A stretch of 64,000 nt of DNA from Lentzea sp. NEAU-D7. GTDB taxonomy: Bacteria; Actinomycetota; Actinomycetes; Mycobacteriales; Pseudonocardiaceae. The stretch is from contig NZ_JAPJDL010000004.1 in NCBI RefSeq assembly GCF_026242055.1, positions 186,001 through 250,000 of the forward strand, written 5' to 3'. The notes beneath the pieces were generated by a model, which had not been told where the DNA came from, made no database searches, and saw nothing but the letters and a program-made list of their open reading frames with translations. Positions 41,436 to 49,818 of the stretch are shown one piece after another (within the stretch, counting starts at the first letter, position 1; each line of letters begins with the position of its first letter). Made by a program: the position numbers and the translations under genes.

Positions 41436-43229
41436 TCACCTCCGCGCGCCGGGCAGTAGCTCCTGCGCCTTGGTCTTGGTGCCCTGGACGATCAGGTGCC
41501 ACGCCTCCGGGTCGCCGCGCAGGATCGCCTCGGTCAACGACTTCACCTGGTCGAACGTGGCGTGTGGTGGGATCGGCGGCACCTCGGGATCGCAACGGAC
41601 GTCCAGCAGGGTCGGCCGGTCGGCGCTGAGGGCCAGATCCCACGCGCGTCCAAGCTGATCGGGGGCGTCGACGTCGATGGCCTGCATCCCGAGAGAGCGG
41701 GCGAAGCCCGCGTAGTCCACATCGGGAAGTGTCTGCGACTCCTCGAACTTCGGTGCACCGCCCATCGCCCGCAGCTCCCATGTGACCTGGTTGAGGTCGT
41801 TGTTGTGGAACACGCAGACCACCAGCCGTGGATCTGACCACCGGACCGCGTACCGAATCACGGTGATCAGCTCAGCCAGACCGTTCATCTGCATCGCGCC
41901 ATCACCGACCAGCGCGATCGCCGGGCGATCGGGATGGGCGAACTTCGCGCCGATCGCATACGGCACCGCCGGGCCCATCGTCGCGAGCGTTCCCGAGAGG
42001 GAGCCGCGCATGCCGCGTCGCATCTTCAGGTCGCGGGCGTACCAGTTCGCCGCGGAACCGGAGTCGGCGGTGATGATCGCGTTGTCCGGAACCCGGCTCG
42101 ACAGCTCCCAGACGACGCGCATCGGGTTGACCGGGTCGGCATCGACCATCGCCTGCTTCTCCATGGTGTCCCACCAGCGGGCGACGTTGCTCTCGACCGA
42201 TTCCCGCCATTTGCTGCGTGGTTTGCGTTCCAGCAACGGTACGAGCGCCGCGAGGGTGGCCTGCGCGTCACCGATCAGGTTCACCTCGGTGGGGTAGCGC
42301 ATGCCGATGAACTTGCCGTCGATGTCGATCTGGATCGCCCGCGCCTGACCGAAATCCGGAAGGTACTGGGTGTAAGGGAAGTTCGATCCCACGATCAGCA
42401 ATGTGTCGCAGTCACGCATCAGCTCGTAGCTCGGGCGCGTGCCGAGCAGGCCGATCGACCCGGTTACGTACGGCAGGTCGTCGGGCAACACGTCTTTGCC
42501 CAGCAGCGCTTTCGCGACACCGGCACCGGTGAGGTCGGCCAGCTGCTCGACCTCGCCCACGGCCGACCGCGCCCCTGAACCGATCAGCATGGCGACCTTC
42601 TCGCCGGCGTTGAGAATCTCAGCGGCCCGGCTGATGTCTTCCTCGGGAGGCAGCACCCTCGACCTCGGAGCTCCCGGCCTGCTGGACGGAACCTGTTTGA
42701 ACTCGTGCTGCGGTGGGACGTAGTCCTCCTCCTGCAGATCGGCCGGAATGATCACTGCCGTGGGTGTGCGCTCCGCGAGCGCGACGCGGATGGCCCGGTC
42801 GATCGCGTTGGGCAGCTGCTCGGCGACGTTGACCTCCACCAGGTACTCGCTCGCCACGTCCTTGAACAACGACTGCAGGTCCACCTCCTGCTGGTAGCTG
42901 CCGCCCATCGCGCTGCGTGCCGTCTGACCAACGATCGCCACTACCGGCACGTGGTCCAGCTTGGCGTCGTACAGGCCGTTGAGCAGGTGGATGGCACCGG
43001 GGCCGGAAGTGGCCAGGCAGACGCCGGCCTTGCCGGAGAACTTCGCGAAACCCACTGCAGCGAGCGCCGCCATCTCCTCGTGCCTGGCCTGGATGAAGCG
43101 TGGTTGGTCACCTGCCCTGCCGAACGCGGCGATGATGCCGTTGATGCCGTCGCCGGGGTAGGCGAACACCTGGTCGACCTGCCAGTCCCTCAACCTGGCG
43201 ACTACGTGGTCGCCGACCGTCTGGGTCAT
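41436..43229 (-). CDS. thiamine-diphosphate enzyme, pyruvate oxidase/dehydrogenase (quinone) type
   Basis: This 597-residue enzyme has the three-domain layout of PoxB, pyruvate oxidase and acetolactate synthase. The catalytic Glu lies in ARHEEMAALAAVGFAKFSG near residue 50. The central domain carries VAMLIGSGARSAVGEVEQLA and GSIGLLGTRPSYELM, the latter resembling a PoxB-type FAD region. The ThDP motif is LVGDGAMQMNG to FHNNDLNQV. The likely reaction is oxidative decarboxylation of pyruvate to acetate with electrons to quinone, but acetolactate synthase activity cannot be excluded by sequence alone. GAGGAGG precedes ATG 43229. The GCAAACGTTG box lies 98 bases upstream. Confidence 0.88.
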   Translation of the reverse strand: MTQTVGDHVVARLRDWQVDQVFAYPGDGINGIIAAFGRAGDQPRFIQARHEEMAALAAVGFAKFSGKAGVCLATSGPGAIHLLNGLYDAKLDHVPVVAIVGQTARSAMGGSYQQEVDLQSLFKDVASEYLVEVNVAEQLPNAIDRAIRVALAERTPTAVIIPADLQEEDYVPPQHEFKQVPSSRPGAPRSRVLPPEEDISRAAEILNAGEKVAMLIGSGARSAVGEVEQLADLTGAGVAKALLGKDVLPDDLPYVTGSIGLLGTRPSYELMRDCDTLLIVGSNFPYTQYLPDFGQARAIQIDIDGKFIGMRYPTEVNLIGDAQATLAALVPLLERKPRSKWRESVESNVARWWDTMEKQAMVDADPVNPMRVVWELSSRVPDNAIITADSGSAANWYARDLKMRRGMRGSLSGTLATMGPAVPYAIGAKFAHPDRPAIALVGDGAMQMNGLAELITVIRYAVRWSDPRLVVCVFHNNDLNQVTWELRAMGGAPKFEESQTLPDVDYAGFARSLGMQAIDVDAPDQLGRAWDLALSADRPTLLDVRCDPEVPPIPPHATFDQVKSLTEAILRGDPEAWHLIVQGTKTKAQELLPGARR

Positions 43230-43310
43230 GAAGCCTCCTCGCTAGGTCTCTCCGTTCGCCTACCCCGGAAGCGTCGTCGCCAACACGTAACGCGCCGACC
43301 ATTGCGGCTG

Positions 43311-43336
43311 AAAACGTTTTGGTGGTGCAAACGTTG
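43311..43336 (-). promoter_or_regulatory. AAAACGTTTT palindrome and GCAAACGTTG box
   Basis: AAAACGTTTT (43311-43320) is a perfect 10-bp palindrome. GCAAACGTTG (43327-43336) is the motif shared by six leftward promoters. Both lie in the gap between the pyruvate oxidase-like gene and the divergent SDR gene. Confidence 0.45.
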
Positions 43337-43436
43337 TGGGGGCGTTGTGTGGATAACGGCTCGATGTCGTGATGTGAGGAGTAGGCCTGCAGTGGTACCC
43401 ATGGCGCGAAGTGACCGCAGCGAGAGGTGAACCGGC

Positions 43437-44450
43437 ATGGGAACGAGTCTTGGGCCACAGGTTGTCGTCGTCACCGGGGCGACCGGAGGCGTTGGACGCG
43501 CGACGGCTCGCGCGTTCGCTCGTCGCGGGGACCGGGTGGCCCTGCTGGCACGAGGCGAGAACGGTCTCCAGGCGGCGTCCGATGAAGTGCGGCGGTTGGG
43601 CGGAGTTCCGCTGCCGTTGCCCACGGACATGGCTGACAACAATGCTGTCAGCGCGGCAGCGGACCGGATCGAGGAGGAATTGGGTCCGGCCGACGTGTGG
43701 GTGAACAACGGCTTCACAACCGTGTTCGCGCCGTTCTCCGAGATCGAACCCGACGAATTCCGCCGCGTCACCGAGGTCACCTACCTCGGCTACGTCAACG
43801 GCACCCGAGCAGCCTTGCGTCAGATGGTGCCGCGTGGACGCGGCACCATCGTGCAAGTCGGTTCAGCGCTCGCCTATCGGGGGATTCCGCTGCAGTCACC
43901 GTACTGTGGCGCCAAACATGCCATTCAGGGCTTCACCGAGTCCCTGCGGTGCGAACTCATGCACGACCGCAGCGGCCTGGAGATCACGATGGTGCAGCTG
44001 CCAGCGCTTAACACGCCGCAGTTCGACTGGGCGCTGTCCCGCATGCGCCGCAAGGCGACACCGGTGGCACCGATCTACCAGCCGGAGCTGGCGGCCAAGG
44101 CGATCACGTACGCGGCAGACCATCCCGATCGTCGTGAGTACTGGCTAGGAGCCAGCACGGTCGCCACGTTGATGGCGAACCGGCTGATGCCAGGACTCCT
44201 CGACCGTTACCTCGCTCGAACCGGATATGAGGCGCAGCAGACAGATCAGCTTGAAGACCCTGATCGTCCGGCGAACCTGTGGGAGCCGGTAGACGGCACT
44301 GGGCCGGACTTCGGTGCCCAGGGCCGTTTCGGACCGCACCAGCGCGATCACAGTCCGCAGCTGTGGCTGTCCCAGCACCGCAAGGCGGTCAGCGTGGTCA
44401 CGCTGCTGTGCGGGGCGGCGGCGTATCTGCGCTGGCGCGGCCGTGAGTGA
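43437..44450 (+). CDS. short-chain dehydrogenase/reductase with C-terminal extension
   Basis: The 337-residue product has a classical SDR core (about 8-240): VVVTGATGGVGRATARAFAR, VWVNNGFTT in place of NNAG, catalytic VGSALAYRG (Ser) and YCGAKHAIQGF (YxxxK). The C-terminal 90 residues hold GYEAQQTDQLEDPDRPANLWEP and a final hydrophobic helix (VVTLLCGAAAYLRWRG) that may anchor it in the membrane. Similar long SDRs occur widely in actinobacteria without known substrates. ATG 43437 follows GAGAGGTGAACCGGC. Convergent with the MarR gene, two bases apart. Confidence 0.88.
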   Translation: MGTSLGPQVVVVTGATGGVGRATARAFARRGDRVALLARGENGLQAASDEVRRLGGVPLPLPTDMADNNAVSAAADRIEEELGPADVWVNNGFTTVFAPFSEIEPDEFRRVTEVTYLGYVNGTRAALRQMVPRGRGTIVQVGSALAYRGIPLQSPYCGAKHAIQGFTESLRCELMHDRSGLEITMVQLPALNTPQFDWALSRMRRKATPVAPIYQPELAAKAITYAADHPDRREYWLGASTVATLMANRLMPGLLDRYLARTGYEAQQTDQLEDPDRPANLWEPVDGTGPDFGAQGRFGPHQRDHSPQLWLSQHRKAVSVVTLLCGAAAYLRWRGRE

Positions 44451-44452
44451 GG

Positions 44453-44935
44453 TCAGATCCAGCCGAGATCGCTTCCGTTCACGGCTGGTTCTCCACCGGC
44501 CGTGGCGAACGCCGTAAGCGCGTCGATGAGGCCTTGCCGGTGATCCTCCGGCATCCGCTCGACGATCTTCCTGATCCCGGCACGACGTCGTCGGGTGACA
44601 TCCCGGACGAGCTTCTTGCCGGACTCCGTCAGCTCGATGACGACTTCGCGGCGTGAGGCCGGGTTGGGCTGACGCGCCACCATCTCCAGTGCGAGGAGGC
44701 GGTCCACCGTCCTAGTCGCGGTGGACGGGTTGACCCCGAGGAACTCGGCCAGCGTGGTCAGTTTCATCGGCCCTCTGCTCTGCAGCACGACGAGCACACG
44801 GAACTGGGGCAGCGTGATGGTGTCGCCCGCTGCGGCGATCGACCGTGCGGAGACGGCGACGAGAAGACGCGACGCGGTGAGCACGGCGTCCGCGAGTGCA
44901 TCGACGCTGGTGGTGTCGACCTTGGACCGAGTCAT
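44453..44935 (-). CDS. MarR family transcriptional regulator
   Basis: The 160-residue product has the winged helix of MarR proteins: ITLPQFRVLVVLQSRGPMKL, then TTLAEFLGVNPSTATRTVDR (recognition helix) and the wing LEMVARQPNPASRREVVIEL. Flanking helices form the dimer. MarR proteins answer to phenolics or oxidants and usually control adjacent genes. It is 50 bases downstream of the SnoaL-like gene on the same strand. ATG 44935 lacks a strong ribosome site. The SDR is a possible target by position only. Confidence 0.9.
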   Translation of the reverse strand: MTRSKVDTTSVDALADAVLTASRLLVAVSARSIAAAGDTITLPQFRVLVVLQSRGPMKLTTLAEFLGVNPSTATRTVDRLLALEMVARQPNPASRREVVIELTESGKKLVRDVTRRRRAGIRKIVERMPEDHRQGLIDALTAFATAGGEPAVNGSDLGWI

Positions 44936-44985
44936 GGCACAGTTGTACCCCAACGGCACCGTGTTGCCACAAACGCCGGAAAACG

Positions 44986-45363
44986 TCACTCTTGCGCGGA
45001 GTAGTGGATCGTCTGTACTGCGATACGGCCGTTCTTCACGAGATAGGTGTCGACGCCGTCGTGGATTCTGGTGCTGTCTGGAGAACATCGCCCCGACCAC
45101 TCGAGCATGCCGACCTCGCCGTGCACGAGCAGGCTGCGATAGTTGTACGCACCGTCGGGTAGATAGCCGCGCAGAATGGCCGCGAGCGAGCGGATCGCAT
45201 CGTGGCCGTGGTGAACGCCCTCAGCCGACAACGTGACTACGTTGGCGGCGTAGTTCCGGTCGAGATCGGCCTGCAGCCTGCCGGCGCGCCGTTGCTCGAG
45301 ATGGTCTTCGAGAACGTCCCGAGTGCTTCTGCCGTTGGAGTCCTGTGCCGACATCGGGATCAC
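44986..45363 (-). CDS. SnoaL-like/NTF2-fold protein
   Basis: The product has 125 residues. The pattern (DVLEDHLEQRRAGRLQADLD, VVTLSAEGVHHGHDAIRSLA, a PDGAYNYRSLLVHGEVGMLE sheet and GVDTYLVKNGRIAVQTIHY at the end) is typical of NTF2-like proteins of the SnoaL type. These bind small hydrophobic molecules or act as lyases and isomerases; no catalytic pair is obvious. GTG 45363 overlaps the PPC stop (GTGA), and ATG 45354 is an equally reasonable start. Confidence 0.78.
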   Translation of the reverse strand: MIPMSAQDSNGRSTRDVLEDHLEQRRAGRLQADLDRNYAANVVTLSAEGVHHGHDAIRSLAAILRGYLPDGAYNYRSLLVHGEVGMLEWSGRCSPDSTRIHDGVDTYLVKNGRIAVQTIHYSAQE

Positions 45364-45866
45364 GGCGTGTGCCTGTTGGAGGGTGCGAGTCCGTGCCGCA
45401 GGGGGTCTTCCTCGATCGCTGAATCACCGTCGAGGTCGATCAACGCCAACCCGCACTCGGGGTCGAAGCGCCGCGTCAGCTGCTGTGGCGACTCCGCCAC
45501 GACGATCTCCATTGTCGGCCGGACCGTGGCCGCACGTAGATGGCCACCGCGCGTGCTGCCGTCGCGAAGGCTGAGCACGGCGTGGGCGTGGACCTGCCAT
45601 CCACCGTCCTCGCGGGGCACGATGTCGCCGATGAGAGACAGCACCTCCGTCTGCTCGTCCACCGGGATGTTCTGGTACTGCTTGCTCTCAACGTCGAAGA
45701 AGGCGAGCGTGCTCCGGCGGAACGCGCCGATGCCGGTGAACGAGGCGGAGCGCAGCTGCAGGTCGCCGGCGAAGTCGGTCAGTGTGTCGATCACCGAGTC
45801 ACCCGCGTCCAGCACGAGGACATGGCTTTTGACGAGGTCGGCGCCCAGAGTCTTGATACGGACCAT
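45360..45866 (-). CDS. PPC domain (DUF296) protein
   Basis: The 168-residue product has the PPC/DUF296 fold found in prokaryotic proteins and plant AT-hook proteins: FAGDLQLRSASFTGIGAFRR, VLSLIGDIVPREDGGWQVHA and the metal-binding pattern HAHAVLSLRDGSTRGGHL with three histidines. An additional 40-residue tail follows. Bacterial PPC proteins are trimeric and of unclear role. ATG 45866 has GGAG eleven bases upstream. The degenerate motif GGAAACCGTTGC lies about 62 bases upstream. It is coupled to the SnoaL-like gene. Confidence 0.85.
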   Translation of the reverse strand: MVRIKTLGADLVKSHVLVLDAGDSVIDTLTDFAGDLQLRSASFTGIGAFRRSTLAFFDVESKQYQNIPVDEQTEVLSLIGDIVPREDGGWQVHAHAVLSLRDGSTRGGHLRAATVRPTMEIVVAESPQQLTRRFDPECGLALIDLDGDSAIEEDPLRHGLAPSNRHTP

Positions 45867-45952
45867 CGCGATCGCCGCTCCGTTTCTTCGAAGGCTGTTG
45901 ATGCTCGGCTTTCCGTTCTGTGCCAATGGAAACCGTTGCTGCGAAAGGGTTA

Positions 45953-46741
45953 TCAAGATAACGACTCGGTCAGGTCGGTGAGCCAGTCCTGGTTGGCGAA
46001 GACGTCGAGGACGCGACCGTCGTGCGTGACCGTCGGCGTGCCGAAGTGGGACTGACCGTCTCCGCTCTGCCGTTTCAACGCGGGGTCGTTCCTGGCGGCC
46101 TCGAGCTGGCTCCGAACCGCGTCGGCGAACGCCCTGTCCCGCACCGCCGCGGCGAAGGCGTCCGCCGTCACGCCGAGGCGTCGTGCGAGATCGATGAGCT
46201 GATCGTCGTTGTACGGCCGGCTGTGTTCTGGCGGCATGTGGCGCATGAGTGTCGTGTGGAAGTCGAGAAACGCCTGAGGCTCATGCGAGGCCACGCCGAG
46301 GGCGGCGTTGGCCGCGGTCAGTGAATATCCGGGTGGATCCGAACGTTGGTCGAGGAGATTGACCAGGTGGTAGCGAACGCGGAGGGAGCCGTTCGTCAAA
46401 CGCTCGTGCACATCCTGCCCGTACCGTTCTTCGAACGCGCCGCAAGCAGGGCAGAGGAAGTCCTCGTAGACGTTGATGACCACCGGTGCGTCCTCCTGGC
46501 CCGCCACGACGGTCCCGCTCTCGCGGTCGAGCGTGACCGGGACGGAGTCGGGCGGTGCCGTGACAGCCGGGATGGGCTGGGCCGTCTGGGCCGACCTGTC
46601 CCGTGCCGTCAGGGCGACCACGACGGCGACCGCCGCAGCCAGCGCGAGGACGACCGCCAGACCGATGAACACCGGGACGCGGTCGCGACTGCTTCTCCTC
46701 GCGGCGCTGACGACGTTCTTCCTTCGGCGTTGGGCTCCCAT
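45953..46741 (-). CDS. membrane-anchored DsbA-family thioredoxin
   Basis: The 262-residue protein has a basic N-terminus, one membrane helix (about 25-47: VFIGLAVVLALAAAVAVVVA) and an extracytoplasmic thioredoxin_4/DsbA domain. The active site is CPAC in INVYEDFLCPACGAFEERYG, and the cis-Pro loop appears as FGTPTVTHDG. It probably forms or isomerises disulfides in exported proteins, like mycobacterial DsbA-like proteins. GGAGG lies four bases before ATG 46741. It is 12 bases downstream of the OB-like lipoprotein gene, so the two form an operon. Confidence 0.88.
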   Translation of the reverse strand: MGAQRRRKNVVSAARRSSRDRVPVFIGLAVVLALAAAVAVVVALTARDRSAQTAQPIPAVTAPPDSVPVTLDRESGTVVAGQEDAPVVINVYEDFLCPACGAFEERYGQDVHERLTNGSLRVRYHLVNLLDQRSDPPGYSLTAANAALGVASHEPQAFLDFHTTLMRHMPPEHSRPYNDDQLIDLARRLGVTADAFAAAVRDRAFADAVRSQLEAARNDPALKRQSGDGQSHFGTPTVTHDGRVLDVFANQDWLTDLTESLS

Positions 46742-46753
46742 GCCGCCTCCGTG

Positions 46754-47227
46754 TCAGCTGGTCGGCGCCGGGCTCGACGTGGACATGGACTCGGCTTCGA
46801 GGAACTCCTCGTTCGCGTACGCGTCGAACAGTGCCGCCTCACCCAGCCCGTACCGCTCGGCATAGTCGTCGTAGGAGAACTGCCGCACGGTGCCGGTCAC
46901 CGTCATCGTCCGGCCTTCGGTGAACTCGGGCTGGTCGCCCTTGAAGAGCACGAGAAGCGAGTCGTCGCCGTAGGAGGCGGCGTCGAGGATTACCGACTCG
47001 TCGGTGAGATCGTTCTCCACCGGGGCCGTGATGGTGGCCTTCTTCCCGACGTGGTCGGCGTTGGCGAAGTACTGAGGCTGATCAGGCTTTGTGGTGGTAG
47101 TGGTCATGTCGGTCGTGCCTGGGACCACATCGTTCACAGGGTCGTCGTTCCCGCATCCGGTCAGGACGCCGGACCCCAGGCCCAGCACCGCGGCGGCGGC
47201 GATCAAGCGATTCCTCACGGAGCTCAC
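46754..47227 (-). CDS. lipoprotein, relative of the 18709 secreted protein
   Basis: The 157-residue product starts SSVRNRLIAAAAVLGLGSGV then LTGC, a good lipobox with Cys near residue 24. A Thr/Asp linker follows, then a beta-rich domain (VGKKATITAPVENDL, VILDAASYGDDSLLVLF, RTMTVTGTVRQFSYDD, NEEFLEAESM) that aligns with the 18709 product. It is probably a small OB-like barrel on the cell surface. GTG 47227 has GGGAG five bases upstream. The GCAAATGTTGC box lies 73 bases upstream. First gene of the unit with the DsbA-like gene. Confidence 0.8.
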   Translation of the reverse strand: MSSVRNRLIAAAAVLGLGSGVLTGCGNDDPVNDVVPGTTDMTTTTTKPDQPQYFANADHVGKKATITAPVENDLTDESVILDAASYGDDSLLVLFKGDQPEFTEGRTMTVTGTVRQFSYDDYAERYGLGEAALFDAYANEEFLEAESMSTSSPAPTS

Positions 47228-47299
47228 AGGCTCTCCCATCATCGTCGGTTCGTTGTTCCGTTGGCGTACCCAGCCGACGAGCATCAAAAGTGCCTTTAT

Positions 47300-47310
47300 G
47301 CAAATGTTGC
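47300..47310 (-). promoter_or_regulatory. GCAAATGTTGC box before lipoprotein/DsbA operon
   Basis: Identical in sequence to the box at 40155-40165, and 73 bases upstream of GTG 47227. Confidence 0.5.
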
Positions 47311-47367
47311 TCAATGCATCCATACAGGCTTGCGATCCGCCGAAAACGATGCAGGACAGCAACCCGG

Positions 47368-48447
47368 TCATGCGTGTCGTTCGTCGCTCTGATGCGAAGG
47401 TGGTGAGAAGAGCGCGCGTAGCACGATGACGAGCGGCACGGCGAAAACGGCGCCCACGATGCCCGCTGTGACGGCGCCGGTCGAGACCGCGAGCACGACC
47501 ACGAGGGGGTGTAGCCGCACGGCTTTGCCCAGCAACAGAGGTTGCAGGATGTTGCCCTCGAGTTGCTGGACCCCGATCACGATGGCGAAGACGACAAGAG
47601 CGACGAGCGGGCCCTTCGTCACGAAGGCGACCAGCACAGCCATTCCGCCGGTGACGAATGCGCCGACGAAGGGGACGAAGCCTCCGAGGAACACCAGCGA
47701 GGCGAGGGGAAGTGCGAGCGGCACGCCGAGCAGCACGAGACCCGCGCCAATGCCGATCGCGTCTATGAGGGCGACGCCGATGCTCGCCCGGACGTACGTC
47801 GAGAGTTGTGCGAACGCACGCCGGATCCGCTGGTCGGCACGGTGTGCAAGGTCGCGTGGCATGGCGCGCACTACGGCTCGATGTACGCGTTCACCGTCGT
47901 GCAGCAGGATGACCAGTACGAACAGAGCGAGCACCGTCCCTGCCAGGAACCGCATGAGCGCCGATGCCGTCGCCGTCACGCTCGAGGCGAGCTGATCCGA
48001 GCGCTCCCGCAGCCATGCGGTGAGGTTGTCGATGCCTTCTTCGATCTGCCGCTGGCTCAGGTTCAGGGGACCGTGCACGAGCCAATGACGCAGCGACGAG
48101 AGACTTGACTGCAACGTGGCCTGCAGATCGGTGAGCCCGGAGACGATGGCGTTCACCGCGAACGCAAGGATTCCGCCGATCACCGCGACTCCGGCGAGCA
48201 ACACGAGCGCCGTGGCCAGCCACCGGGGTACGTGCAACCGCTGGAGCCAGTGGACGACCGGGTGTAGCAGCGCGGCCAGCAGCAACGCCACCGCGCACGG
48301 CAGTAGCACCGCGCTGACCATCACCGAGAGCCGGATCAGCAGGTAGAGCAGCACGATCAGGGCGATGCACGCGGCCGCCGGTACCGCCGCTTCTTTGAGA
48401 CGACGTACCAGCTGTGCGGAGTTCGGGGGATGTGGTTCTTCCTTCAC
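47368..48447 (-). CDS. AI-2E family (PerM-like) membrane protein
   Basis: This 359-residue protein has about eight helices in the AI-2E layout: two N-terminal helices, AALLHPVVHWLQRLHVPRWL, a helical extracytoplasmic domain (about 95-175), then the conserved C-terminal half with YVRASIGVALIDAIGIGAGL, GVPLALPLASLVFLGGFVPF and GPLVALVVFAIVIGVQQLEG, ILQPLLLGKAVRLHPL. Members include autoinducer exporters and Na+/H+ antiporter-like proteins, so the substrate is open. GTG 48447 has only a distant GGAAGG. Single gene, divergent from the LpqE-like lipoprotein. Confidence 0.88.
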   Translation of the reverse strand: MKEEPHPPNSAQLVRRLKEAAVPAAACIALIVLLYLLIRLSVMVSAVLLPCAVALLLAALLHPVVHWLQRLHVPRWLATALVLLAGVAVIGGILAFAVNAIVSGLTDLQATLQSSLSSLRHWLVHGPLNLSQRQIEEGIDNLTAWLRERSDQLASSVTATASALMRFLAGTVLALFVLVILLHDGERVHRAVVRAMPRDLAHRADQRIRRAFAQLSTYVRASIGVALIDAIGIGAGLVLLGVPLALPLASLVFLGGFVPFVGAFVTGGMAVLVAFVTKGPLVALVVFAIVIGVQQLEGNILQPLLLGKAVRLHPLVVVLAVSTGAVTAGIVGAVFAVPLVIVLRALFSPPSHQSDERHA

Positions 48448-48606
48448 GGTGTTTGGTTAGCCTTCCCCGTACCGCCGAAACCGCACCTGTCCACTGTGGA
48501 TCTTCGTTGCCCTGTAACGGCGGAGTCACAACGGGCGGTAGACCGTTCCCTCCCACGGCATCGGGGAAGCCCACTGGTGACAAGCGAATCAGGAGAGGAG
48601 CGACCC

Positions 48607-49371
48607 ATGCTGCCAACCGGTATCGCGAAGATCGCGTCGACGACGGCGGTGGTGCTGCTGGCGCTCACAGCCGCGTCCTGCGGTGAACCTCAACGGGTGT
48701 ACGAGAGCGGCACCATCGGCACCAACGCGGAGTTCGGCGAGATCCTGCTGCGCAACGTTCACCTCCGCCCGCCGGAGGGCAACGCCTTCCGACCCGGCGA
48801 CGATGGCGTGATCAGCCTCGCATTGTTCAACCAGGCGAACCATCCCGACGCACTGGTGGATGTGCGCACGCCAGTGGCCGGTGACGTCGAGATCCGGTGG
48901 GACCGCGACTGCGACGGCAGCGGTGAGAAGGTGCAGGAGTTGCCATTGGCCGCGGACGGCGGGGTCACCGGAGTGGCGGGCGAGCAACTCGCCTACCACC
49001 TGCGCGTCTTGAACTTCTCCGAGGAAGTTATCGCGGGTACCACGGTACCGGTCACGTTCGAGTTCGACCGTGCCGGGGAGACGACCGTAGACGCCATCAT
49101 CGAGACGACGGGAGACGGGGACGACGGCCCGCTGCCTTCCTGCACACCCGACGAGATCACGCTGACCGGCGTGGTGCAGAGCGGTGTCGAGCCGCGGTGC
49201 CTGGTGATGAGGGTCGACGACGGCCGGCAGTTCCTGCTGCTCGGCGGAGATCGTCAGGTACTGCAGACCGGCGAGGAGGTCGTCGTAGAAGGCACACCGG
49301 CACCTGGCAGGCCGACGACCTGCATGCAGGGCATTCCGTTCCTCGTCAGCGATGCCAGACTGTCTGGCTGA
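48607..49371 (+). CDS. LpqE-like lipoprotein with extra C-terminal domain
   Basis: The 254-residue product has a signal with lipobox TAASC (Cys about 25). The CGEPQRVYESGTIGTNAEFG start closely matches the 23512 paralogue (CGEPQRVLQSGTIGANGEVG), as do LLRNVHLRPP, HPDALVDVRTPVAGDVEI and VTFEFDRAGETTVDA. Unlike the paralogue it adds about 75 residues (DEITLTGVVQSGVEPRCLVM to TCMQGIPFLVSDARLSG) with an OB-like strand pattern and two Cys. ATG 48607 follows AGGAGAGGAG. It overlaps the end of the next minus-strand gene by 26 bases. Confidence 0.82.
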   Translation: MLPTGIAKIASTTAVVLLALTAASCGEPQRVYESGTIGTNAEFGEILLRNVHLRPPEGNAFRPGDDGVISLALFNQANHPDALVDVRTPVAGDVEIRWDRDCDGSGEKVQELPLAADGGVTGVAGEQLAYHLRVLNFSEEVIAGTTVPVTFEFDRAGETTVDAIIETTGDGDDGPLPSCTPDEITLTGVVQSGVEPRCLVMRVDDGRQFLLLGGDRQVLQTGEEVVVEGTPAPGRPTTCMQGIPFLVSDARLSG

Positions 49372-49645
49372 GCCAGTCGAGCAGCCCGGATCGGTCCGCG
49401 ACGTCCGCCTCGACCACGTGCTTGAAGCGGTCGAGTTCCTCTTCGAGGCCGAGTTCCTGTGCGCTTGCGGAACTGCCCTGTTGCTGCTCGGCGCACAGCT
49501 TCACCCTGGTGTGTTCGTCCGGTAGCCCTTGAAAGGTCGCGAACGCCTCCGGGAGTTGTCGCCCCATCCGCTGGCACTTCGACCACTGGTGAACCACGGT
49601 GTCCAATGGTGCGTCGACTTCGGTCGATTCGATTACCTCAGTCAT
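49346..49645 (-). CDS. short SRPBCC-like protein
   Basis: The 99-residue product starts MTEVIESTEVDAPLDTVVHQ, then WSKCQRMGRQLPEAFATFQG. This matches the opening of cyclase/dehydrase SRPBCC proteins (VDVPVxxVYxxWxxFExFP), but the central sheet is shortened to about 50 residues and the end (EELDRFKHVVEADVADRSGL) resembles their last helix. It may be an internally deleted derivative or a distinct small family. ATG 49645 has TGAGG twelve bases upstream, which is weak. Confidence 0.55.
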   Translation of the reverse strand: MTEVIESTEVDAPLDTVVHQWSKCQRMGRQLPEAFATFQGLPDEHTRVKLCAEQQQGSSASAQELGLEEELDRFKHVVEADVADRSGLLDWLSQTVWHR

Positions 49646-49818
49646 GACGGTCGGCTGCCTCAGGAACGGCTGGCAGAAGGAGTCCACAGTGGACTGAATC
49701 GCATCGTTACGGCCATGTTGTCAACGTATCGGTGGTGTCACAGTCGCTGCGCGAGGACCAGTTCGTGGTAACCGGCAGCCATCGACAGCACGCGTTGAGC
49801 AGACAAGGAGCTGACGGC

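Noticed and set aside
44940-44965. TTGTGGCAAC region before the MarR gene as a further regulon box
   Set aside because: It lacks the TTTGC half and the correct spacing.
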